64,000 bases of DNA from Paludibacteraceae bacterium (lineage in GTDB: Bacteria > Bacteroidota > Bacteroidia > Bacteroidales > Paludibacteraceae). Of this stretch, positions 9,375 to 15,809 are shown piece by piece. Location of the stretch: assembly GCA_024399495.1 (NCBI GenBank), contig JAKSNY010000002.1:62001-126000 (forward strand), read 5' to 3'. The first letter of the stretch is position 1; each line of letters starts with the position of its first letter. Position numbers and translations under genes: made by a program. The notes beneath the pieces are model-generated. The model was not told the DNA's origin. It did not search any database and worked only from the letters and a program-made list of their open reading frames with translations.

Positions 9375-9382
9375 TATATTTG
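9375..9382 (+). promoter_or_regulatory. -7 box of HprK-like kinase gene
   Basis: TATATTTG fits TAnnTTTG. It starts only 12 nt before the ATG at 9387, so the leader would be extremely short, and it rules out the upstream TTG start at 9372. Confidence 0.55.
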
Positions 9383-9386
9383 TAAA

Positions 9387-10274
9387 ATGAATATGCAGGA
9401 TTCGTACTTTAATATTGCTGAATTTATTGTAAGACTGAATGTTACGTATGGTGCATTGGGTTCTATGGAAAATCTGTATCCGTTTATTGCAGAAAATGCT
9501 AAAAAAGCGGATTTTCAGCTGCTGTTAGGGTGTGATGTAAAATTATCAGGCAGTGAGATTTACAAGTCTGATGAGTATGATTTTACAATTTTTGAAAGTG
9601 AAAGTGTATTTTGCATAAAATTCACTGATATAGCATCGGGGAACAACTATTTGCTTGAATTTGACAAGGATTTCAAGGAGTACAGAACAAATATGAGTGC
9701 AGAGCATATCTGTAGAGATGTGCTTAACAATATGCTGATGTTAGCGTTCACATTTGCCACCATTGACAAGAAATCACTTATGATACACGCATCGGTGGCG
9801 GTATTGGATGGCAAGGCTTATCTGTTTTTAGGTAAGAGCGGTACAGGCAAGAGCACCCACTGCCGTCTGTGGCTTAAGAACTTTAAGAATGCCGATATTC
9901 TGAACGATGACAATCCTGTACTTAAATTTGAGAATGGTGAGACCGTTGTTTATGGCTCTCCGTGGAGTGGTAAAGGTGCCGTATATAAAAACGAGTGCTA
10001 TAAGGTGGGCGGTATAGCACGCCTATCACAGGCTCCATATAATAAAATAGAGTGTAGGACAGGGGCTAAGGCATTTGCATTGCTTTACTCATCTTGTTCC
10101 AAATTACCTTGGAGTGAGTCTTGTATGAGTGCTCTGTGTGCTACATTATCTGATATAGTGGGTACTACACCTGTATATTATTTAGAGTGCCTGCCCGATG
10201 ATGCCGCCGCACAATTATCGCACAGTACAATGACATCGCATTACCGCATCACCACATCACCGCATCACCAATGA
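9387..10274 (+). CDS. HPr kinase-like P-loop protein
   Basis: A 295-residue protein whose C-terminal half resembles HPr kinase/PEP carboxykinase-type P-loops: IHASVAV (His134), Walker A GKSGTGKST (149-157), then NDDNP (about 173-177) and a substrate-loop region GSPWSGK. The N-terminal ~120 residues match nothing I recognise. Proteins of this type usually occur beside peptide-modification or S24/S26 peptidase genes and are not part of the sugar phosphotransferase system. The next gene, a Sec11-like peptidase, overlaps by 4 nt (ATGA), so the two are translationally coupled. The last residues (SHYRITTSPHHQ) come from an octamer tandem repeat CGCATCAC and are probably not conserved. Confidence 0.7.
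   Translation: MNMQDSYFNIAEFIVRLNVTYGALGSMENLYPFIAENAKKADFQLLLGCDVKLSGSEIYKSDEYDFTIFESESVFCIKFTDIASGNNYLLEFDKDFKEYRTNMSAEHICRDVLNNMLMLAFTFATIDKKSLMIHASVAVLDGKAYLFLGKSGTGKSTHCRLWLKNFKNADILNDDNPVLKFENGETVVYGSPWSGKGAVYKNECYKVGGIARLSQAPYNKIECRTGAKAFALLYSSCSKLPWSESCMSALCATLSDIVGTTPVYYLECLPDDAAAQLSHSTMTSHYRITTSPHHQ
10217..10270 (+). repeat. Octamer tandem repeat at the 3' end of the HprK-like gene
   Basis: Four consecutive octamers close to CGCATCAC (CGCATTAC, CGCATCAC, CACATCAC, CGCATCAC, about 10238-10269) form the last codons of the gene and reach into the start of the next one. Confidence 0.7.
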
Positions 10275-10726
10275 TAATCCGTAATGACATATTATTTGCC
10301 AGCGTAAAGGAGATGCTGAAAGAAAAACCTGAAGTAAAGGTTGTGGTTAAGGGAGACAGCATGCTTCCGTTCCTACGTACAGGAGATATGGTTGCACTAC
10401 GCAAGCCACACAGTTTGCGTATAGGAATGATAGCACTGGTGGAGCCGTCAGATGGTGTCTATATTCTGCATAGGATTGTAAAATTGAATGATGAGGATAT
10501 GGTGCTTTACGGCGATGGGAACATTGGTGTTAAGGAGAAAGTTCCATATTCTGCTGTTGTGGCAGTGGTACAAAGGGTGTATCGGGGTAAAAGAGTTATA
10601 AATTACGGCTCTTTTATGTGGAAATTACAGAATAAGTTATGGCCAGGCAATAAAATAGTACGCAAATACGTTCTTAAGTTATATAAAAAAAGTGTTAATC
10701 AACTAAATAAAAACAACCAATTTTAA
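10271..10726 (+). CDS. S24/S26-family (Sec11-like) serine peptidase
   Basis: A 151-residue protein with the signal-peptidase box VKGDSMLPFLRTGD (Ser30) followed by ILHRIVK (His67) and YGDGN (Asp82). The Ser/His arrangement with HR and GDxN is that of the archaeal/eukaryotic Sec11 and SipW branch (S26B), not the Ser/Lys dyad of bacterial LepB. Unlike true signal peptidases it has no obvious N-terminal membrane anchor. It overlaps the HprK-like kinase gene by 4 nt. Such kinase-peptidase pairs are known around peptide-maturation loci, but no precursor peptide or radical enzyme is present, so substrate and role are unknown. Confidence 0.7.
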   Translation: MIIRNDILFASVKEMLKEKPEVKVVVKGDSMLPFLRTGDMVALRKPHSLRIGMIALVEPSDGVYILHRIVKLNDEDMVLYGDGNIGVKEKVPYSAVVAVVQRVYRGKRVINYGSFMWKLQNKLWPGNKIVRKYVLKLYKKSVNQLNKNNQF

Positions 10727-10738
10727 ATTTTAAGTATT

Positions 10739-11701
10739 ATGGAAAAACCTTATGTTGTGGGCATCGATATAGGTGGCCAAACAGCAAAAATCGGGCTTGT
10801 AGATGCCCGTGGTAATGTTCTTACCCAAACAGCAATTGTGAGCAATGACACTGATGACTACAAAGTGTTCATTAAAAATTTGAGTGATGCAGTAAAAAAA
10901 CTTGTCAACAAAGAGTATTCAATGAAACAAGTAAGGGGTATAGGTGTAGGTGCTCCAAATGCAAATTTCTATAAAGGTACAATAGAAGGTGCTGTAAATC
11001 TGACATTTGGAGGTCAGCAAGTTATTCCTTTTGCTGAAGAAATGAGCAAACTTATTGGATTGCCTGTTAAACTTACAAACGATGCAAATGCTGCCGCTCT
11101 TGGAGAGATGACATACGGCGTGGCACGCGGTATGAAGGATTTTATAATGATTACACTTGGAACAGGTGTTGGTTCAGGTATTATTGTAAACGGTAATTTG
11201 TTGTATGGCTACGATGCAAACGCAGGTGAGTTAGGTCACGTTACTATGGTGCGTCAGAACGGCAGACTTTGCGGTTGTGGAAAGACTGGCTGTCTGGAGG
11301 CTTATTGCTCTGCCACTGGTGTTGCCCGTACTGCAAGAGAGATGCTTGAAACATCTGATCGTAAGAGTATCCTAAGGAATATTCCTGCAGAGAATATTAC
11401 ATCTAAAGATGTGTTTGATGCAGCTCAACAAGGAGATGATTTGGCAAAGGAGATATTTGAGTTCACAGGCAATATGCTTGGTGCCGCTCTTGCTGATTTT
11501 GTTGCATTTTCATCACCTGAGGCAATTGTACTCTTTGGCGGTCTTACACGTAGTGGTGACTTTATTATGAAACCTGTGGTAGAGAGCCTGAACAAGAATG
11601 TTATGCCACGTTGGCGTAATAAAATTAAGGTTCTGTTCTCTCAACTGAAGGAGTCTGATGCAGCCATTCTTGGTGCAAGCGCCCTTGCTTGGGAGGTATA
11701 A
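10739..11701 (+). CDS. ROK-family sugar kinase (glucokinase-like)
   Basis: A 320-residue cytosolic kinase with N-terminal phosphate motif GIDIGGQTAKIGLVD, adenosine motif ITLGTGVGSGIIVNG, and the ROK zinc motif CGCGKTGCLEAYCSATGV. Catalytic Asp is in LTNDANAAALGE. The zinc ligands and GHVTM-type context suit glucokinase, the usual hexokinase of Bacteroidales, but ROK members phosphorylating N-acetylated sugars look similar. It starts 12 nt after the peptidase gene and is probably co-transcribed with it. A strong terminator follows. Confidence 0.88.
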   Translation: MEKPYVVGIDIGGQTAKIGLVDARGNVLTQTAIVSNDTDDYKVFIKNLSDAVKKLVNKEYSMKQVRGIGVGAPNANFYKGTIEGAVNLTFGGQQVIPFAEEMSKLIGLPVKLTNDANAAALGEMTYGVARGMKDFIMITLGTGVGSGIIVNGNLLYGYDANAGELGHVTMVRQNGRLCGCGKTGCLEAYCSATGVARTAREMLETSDRKSILRNIPAENITSKDVFDAAQQGDDLAKEIFEFTGNMLGAALADFVAFSSPEAIVLFGGLTRSGDFIMKPVVESLNKNVMPRWRNKIKVLFSQLKESDAAILGASALAWEV

Positions 11702-11714
11702 TCGCCACCGCATA

Positions 11715-11751
11715 TAAAAAAACCGCCCCAATTTTTTGGAGCGGTTTTTTT
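11715..11751 (+). terminator. Intrinsic terminator after ROK kinase
   Basis: AACCGCCCCA / TGGAGCGGTT stem (9 of 10 pairs) with a seven-T tail on the plus strand and an A run on the other side, so it may also serve tRNA-Arg read from the minus strand. Confidence 0.85.
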
Positions 11752-11795
11752 ACAGTCTTATGAGGGACACGCCAAGCCTCCTCTTCATTTTTTTG

Positions 11796-11867
11796 TAGTC
11801 CTATGGGGAGTCGAACCCCAATCAAAAGAACCGGAATCTCTTATTCTATCCATTGAACTATAGGACC
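11796..11867 (-). tRNA. tRNA-Arg (anticodon CCG)
   Basis: 72-nt cloverleaf on the minus strand. Acceptor GGTCCTA/TAGGACT (G1-U72 wobble), D loop TTCAATGGATAG, anticodon loop TTCCGGT with CCG, and T arm around GGGG-TTCGACT-CCCC. Discriminator A; CCA not encoded. Confidence 0.92.
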
Positions 11868-11870
11868 AAA

Positions 11871-12878
11871 CTATAATAACGGCATTCCTGCCTCCTTGCA
11901 CTTAAGCCTCATCTCATCGGGCCAAATGCTGGACTGAATCTCACCTACGTGGGCTTTGTGCAACAGGAACATACATAGCCTTGACTGTCCTATGCCGCCA
12001 CCTATTGTAAGCGGAAGTCTGCCGTTTACAAGTTGCTGGTGATACATATATTTAAGGCGTTCCTCTTTATTGGATATTGAAAGTTGCTTTAGCATAGACT
12101 CTTTATCAACCCTAATGCCCATGCTTGACAGTTCAAGAGCCTGACCCAGTACAGGATTCCAAACAAGCATATCGCCGTTAAGAGCCCAATCATCATAGTC
12201 AGGGGCACGTCCGTCATGCTTTTCACCGTTAGAAAGTTCACCTCCTATACACATAATGAATACCGCTCCATATTTCTTAGAGATTAGGTTCTCACGCTCT
12301 TTTGCTGTCTTATCGGGATACAAATCAAGCAACTCCTGTGATGTTATGAAATGAATTTCTGGCGGCAGTTGCGGCTTTATCTCAGGGAAACGCTCGCTGA
12401 CAGCATATTCCGCTTTGATGATGGTTGAATATATGCGTGTAACAATGTTTTTCAGAAAATCAATGGTGCGGTCTTCTTTCTCTATTACCAATTCCCAATC
12501 CCATTGGTCCACATACAGCGAGTGAATGTTGTCCAACTCCTCATCTGCACGTATGGCGTTCATATCTGTGTATATGCCAAAGTGTGGCTTGGTGCCATAA
12601 TCTGCAAGCATTATGCGTTTCCACTTGGCAAGTGAGTGTACCACCTCTGCCTCCGCCTCATTCATATCCTTGATTTTGAATGTTACAGGGCGTTCAACGC
12701 CGTTAAGGTCATCGTTTATGCCTGTGCCTTTTAGCACAAAGAGTGGGGCAGTCACTCTGCGTAATCTTAACTCCGATGCAAAATTGCGTTCAAAAAAGTC
12801 TTTCAGAAACTTTATGGCAATCTCTGTCTGCTCTACATCAAGCGGGGAGTGATAGTTTTTTGGAATTATTAGGTTCAT
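11871..12878 (-). CDS. asnA: Aspartate--ammonia ligase
   Basis: Makes asparagine from aspartate, ammonia and ATP, with a class II aminoacyl-tRNA-synthetase-like fold. The 335-residue length matches E. coli AsnA (330). Family segments visible include LRLRRVTAPLFV, GIYTDMNAIRADE, HSLYVDQWDWE, and the C-terminal GGGIGQSRLCMFLLHKAHVGEIQSSIWP. It is followed immediately by tRNA-Arg, only 3 nt from its stop codon. Upstream is a 286-bp repeat element with no obvious promoter, so its transcription may start in or beyond that element. Confidence 0.96.
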   Translation of the reverse strand: MNLIIPKNYHSPLDVEQTEIAIKFLKDFFERNFASELRLRRVTAPLFVLKGTGINDDLNGVERPVTFKIKDMNEAEAEVVHSLAKWKRIMLADYGTKPHFGIYTDMNAIRADEELDNIHSLYVDQWDWELVIEKEDRTIDFLKNIVTRIYSTIIKAEYAVSERFPEIKPQLPPEIHFITSQELLDLYPDKTAKERENLISKKYGAVFIMCIGGELSNGEKHDGRAPDYDDWALNGDMLVWNPVLGQALELSSMGIRVDKESMLKQLSISNKEERLKYMYHQQLVNGRLPLTIGGGIGQSRLCMFLLHKAHVGEIQSSIWPDEMRLKCKEAGMPLL

Positions 12879-12892
12879 AATTAATTTTATTA

Positions 12893-13178
12893 ATAGTTTA
12901 TATATACCATTTCCAGTGGCTCATACCTTCTGTGAAGGTATTCGGCCCTCCCGTTTGCTTCACCATTCTTGGCTTCGCTCGGCAGTATCCAAGTGAACTT
13001 GGCTTCTGCTCTCACTCGCACAAGAAGTCGGCTCTGTGAGCCTACGGGTCCCTCCCACTTTGGTTTCACCCATTCGTGGCTACGCTCGGCATAACCCACA
13101 AGTGATTCTGCCCTCGCTTGCACACGAAGTCTCGTCCGCGTGGGTGCGGACGCACTGTCAACGGTATATATAAACTAT
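12893..13178. mobile_element. MITE-like element with 16-bp perfect terminal inverted repeats
   Basis: ATAGTTTATATATACC at 12893-12908 is the exact reverse complement of 13163-13178. The 286 bp between carry no credible gene but contain two diverged direct copies of a module with GGCTTCGCTCGGCA / GGCTACGCTCGGCA (about 12962-13035 and 13067-13127) related, in reverse, to the repeat at 48060-48215. This fills the whole asnA-glmM gap. No transposase and no clear target-site duplication is seen. Confidence 0.6.
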
Positions 13179-13196
13179 CGGTAATTATAATGATAT

Positions 13197-14567
13197 TTAT
13201 ATTAAATTTTGAATTTGTTTTGCAATCTCGTTCGCTTTCTCCATTGTTGACGCTTCTGAGTAGATGCGGATAATGGGTTCTGTGTTTGACTTACGCAGAT
13301 GCACCCAACTGTCTGCAAAATCTATTTTAACACCATCAATGTCGTTAATCTGCTCGTTTTTATATGCTTCCTTTATTTTTGCAAGTATGGCATCTACATC
13401 CGTAGATGGCTCTAAGTCTATACGGTTCTTGGCTATAAAGTACTGAGGATAGGTTGCCCTAAGTTCAGATACTTTCATCTTTTTATGTGCCAAGTGGCTT
13501 AAGAATAGGGCAATGCCAACAAGTGCATCACGTCCGTAATGGCTCTCAGGGTAGATGACGCCTCCGTTACCCTCACCGCCAATAACAGCATTGGTCTCTT
13601 TCATTTTGGTAACAACATTAACCTCACCAACTGCCGCTGCGTTATATTTGCCACCATAAATGTTAGTAACATCACGTAAAGCCCTTGTTGAACTAAGGTT
13701 TGACACTGTATTACCTGGTGTGTGGCTTAAAACGTAATCGGCAACAGTTACAAGTGTGTATTCCTCTCCGTACATCTTGCCGTCCTCACATATAAATGCA
13801 AGACGGTCAACATCGGGGTCAACAACAAAGGCAACATCATAGCCGCCACCTTTCATAAGGTTCATAATGTCTCCCAAATTCTTTTCAAGAGGTTCAGGAT
13901 TATGCTGAAAGTCTCCTGTAGGCTCTCCGTAAAGGGTTTTGACTGTCTTTACACCAAGACGTTCAAGTAATTTTGGAAGTATAATTCCACCCACAGAGTT
14001 TACTGTGTCAAGTGCCACCTTAAAGTTTGCTTTCTTGATGGCTTCAACATCAACAAGTTTAAGATTAAGTACATTATCTATATGTTTGTCTGTATAGTCT
14101 TTCTCTGTAACCTTTCCAAGTTCTGTTACTTCTGCAAATGCGAAGTTATCTTTCTCTGCTATTTTTAACACCTCTTCGCCCTCTGCTTTATTAAGGAACT
14201 CTCCATTCTGATTAAGTAGTTTAAGTGCGTTCCATTGTTTTGGATTATGGCTTGCTGTAAGTATGATACCGCCAGCAGCACCTTCCATGGTTACTGCAAG
14301 TTCTGTGGTAGGGGTGGAAGCCAAACCTATATCTGTAACATCAAATCCCATAGACTGCAATGTGCCTACTACAAGTTTCTGCACCATTGAGCCTGACATA
14401 CGGGCATCTCTGCCTACAACTATGGTGTTTGAACCATTGGTTGAAATCTTACGTATTAGGGTGGAGTAGGCGGCTGTAAACTTTACTATGTCCACAGGGC
14501 TTAAACCGTCACCTACAGAACCTCCAATGGTTCCTCTAATTCCTGAAATTGATTTAATTAGTGACAT
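13197..14567 (-). CDS. glmM: Phosphoglucosamine mutase
   Basis: Interconverts glucosamine-6-phosphate and glucosamine-1-phosphate for UDP-GlcNAc synthesis. The 456-residue alpha-D-phosphohexomutase has the phosphoserine loop TASHNPKQWNA (Ser106), metal loop DPDVDRLAF (250-258), sugar loop GEGNGGVIYP and the phosphate-binding RKSNTEPIIRIYSEA at the C-terminus. GlmM is the best assignment because of the SISGIRGT start and the loop sequence; phosphomannomutase activity cannot be excluded from sequence. It is the last gene of a long minus-strand block and follows the small lipoprotein gene by 11 nt. Confidence 0.88.
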   Translation of the reverse strand: MSLIKSISGIRGTIGGSVGDGLSPVDIVKFTAAYSTLIRKISTNGSNTIVVGRDARMSGSMVQKLVVGTLQSMGFDVTDIGLASTPTTELAVTMEGAAGGIILTASHNPKQWNALKLLNQNGEFLNKAEGEEVLKIAEKDNFAFAEVTELGKVTEKDYTDKHIDNVLNLKLVDVEAIKKANFKVALDTVNSVGGIILPKLLERLGVKTVKTLYGEPTGDFQHNPEPLEKNLGDIMNLMKGGGYDVAFVVDPDVDRLAFICEDGKMYGEEYTLVTVADYVLSHTPGNTVSNLSSTRALRDVTNIYGGKYNAAAVGEVNVVTKMKETNAVIGGEGNGGVIYPESHYGRDALVGIALFLSHLAHKKMKVSELRATYPQYFIAKNRIDLEPSTDVDAILAKIKEAYKNEQINDIDGVKIDFADSWVHLRKSNTEPIIRIYSEASTMEKANEIAKQIQNLI

Positions 14568-14578
14568 ATATTAAAATT

Positions 14579-15145
14579 TTAATCGTTTCTTACTGTAAAA
14601 TCTGTAATTTCTATTCTCAATGTTACTACTTGTTGCATTTGCTCATCTTGTCCTAAAGTGGAGTCTATTAGAAATACCGCACGGCTGTTATGGTGCATAC
14701 ACGCCACACAATCATTCCAGCCTATACATGGAACGGTGCCTTGTGGGGTATATATAAATTCATAACCTTCCCAACTTTCGGCAGGATTTGTATTGTCACC
14801 AACAAGACGTCCGTCTAAATCATAACTTTTAAAACGAATAATAATACCATTTCCTGCAGCTGGTTTTCGCTGAGTTTTGTCATCATCTACCAATCTTATA
14901 TAGGCACCTCGGTTTGTTTTATAGTATAGGTTTTTAGGCCAAGGTACAGGTTGTGAAAAACAATAGGCGGAGTCAGTTGATAAAATTAGGTTGTTTCTGC
15001 TTACGTATGATGAAAATTTGTTTTTTTCATCTTTACGTTTTTGAGCGTATGTATTTTTTTTGCACCCTGCAAATAACGCAACCAAAAGAATAATGGCAAT
15101 TATCGCTGTTATATTGAGGCGGGTTCTATTTGTCAGTGTTTTCAT
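14579..15145 (-). CDS. Lipoprotein, DUF4827-like
   Basis: A 188-residue lipoprotein with signal anchor and lipobox ALFAGC (Cys28). The mature domain has a pattern like a degenerate FKBP fold (YYKTNRGAYIRLVDDD... GYEFIYTPQGTVPCIGWNDCVACM). From memory this matches the Bacteroidales DUF4827 family often found next to glmM and an FKBP gene; I could not check this. It lies 14 nt after the FKBP lipoprotein gene and 11 nt before glmM, in one operon. Function unknown, probably an outer-membrane or periplasmic folding factor relative. Confidence 0.65.
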   Translation of the reverse strand: MKTLTNRTRLNITAIIAIILLVALFAGCKKNTYAQKRKDEKNKFSSYVSRNNLILSTDSAYCFSQPVPWPKNLYYKTNRGAYIRLVDDDKTQRKPAAGNGIIIRFKSYDLDGRLVGDNTNPAESWEGYEFIYTPQGTVPCIGWNDCVACMHHNSRAVFLIDSTLGQDEQMQQVVTLRIEITDFTVRND

Positions 15146-15159
15146 ATTTCTTTATTTTT

Positions 15160-15750
15160 TCATTCTACTGATATTATTTTTATTCTGTACAGTACAGGTG
15201 TCATTGGAGTTATGCACTCTCTGTCACCTGCAATTCCGTATGCCATATTGTATGGAAAAATAAATTCAATCTCATCACCGATGCAATGTCCTACTATGGC
15301 GATGTCTAATCCCTTGATAACCTGCCTTTTGCCTACTGTAAATGTAAGTGCCTTCCCGTCTGTACTTTGATAGCAGATAGTTCCGTCAAGCAGTTCAATG
15401 CTGTATGCCACAGCCACCAAATCACCATCTTTAATAGTTGACAGTTGAGAGTTGACAGTTGACAGTGATTCCCTATTAGTGTATCCATTGTCCACTGTCC
15501 ACTGTCCACTGTCCACTTTATAATAGAAGCCTTCCTCACTTTTAGTGAACCCCCCAATGCTGTCTGCGTATGCCTCTATCTCACGCCTTTCATCTTCCAT
15601 ACATAACTTATTGTACTCCAACAGATTTGTCTTTACTGTATCCACCTCAGGTGTGTTGGACGGAATTTGAGGATTCTGATTACACGATGTCAATATCATA
15701 CATAATACAATAGAGCAAATTGATAATATATTATGTATATACTTTATCAT
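15160..15750 (-). CDS. FKBP-type peptidyl-prolyl isomerase lipoprotein with in-frame repeat insertion
   Basis: A 196-residue lipoprotein (lipobox ILTSC, Cys23) with a GldI-like FKBP domain: YSIELLDGTICYQS, KRQVIKGLDIAIVGHCIGDEIEFIFPYNMAYG and a YRIKIISV end. Residues about 79-107 are low-complexity (VDSGQWTVDNG...STVNSQLSTIKDG) and are encoded by a heptamer repeat cassette of GTCCACT and GTTGACA units. The cassette keeps the frame and falls between the N-terminal linker and the FKBP core, so activity may be intact. Known role of the family: prolyl isomerisation in envelope protein folding. Confidence 0.8.
   Translation of the reverse strand: MIKYIHNILSICSIVLCMILTSCNQNPQIPSNTPEVDTVKTNLLEYNKLCMEDERREIEAYADSIGGFTKSEEGFYYKVDSGQWTVDNGYTNRESLSTVNSQLSTIKDGDLVAVAYSIELLDGTICYQSTDGKALTFTVGKRQVIKGLDIAIVGHCIGDEIEFIFPYNMAYGIAGDRECITPMTPVLYRIKIISVE
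15434..15518. repeat. Heptamer repeat cassette inside a coding sequence
   Basis: GTTGACA/GTTGAGA heptamers at 15436-15466 face GTCCACT/GTCCATT heptamers at 15485-15518, separated by about 20 nt of unique DNA, the same opposed design as the intergenic cassettes. Here it lies in frame in the FKBP gene. Confidence 0.85.
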
Positions 15751-15809
15751 TTTTACAATTATCGTATTGTTAATAATATTTTGATTTGCAAAAATAAATT
15801 CAAAATAAA

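Noticed and set aside
12890-13123. 77-residue minus-strand reading frame
   Set aside because: Lies inside the MITE-like element, is arginine-rich repeat translation and has no start signal or family resemblance.
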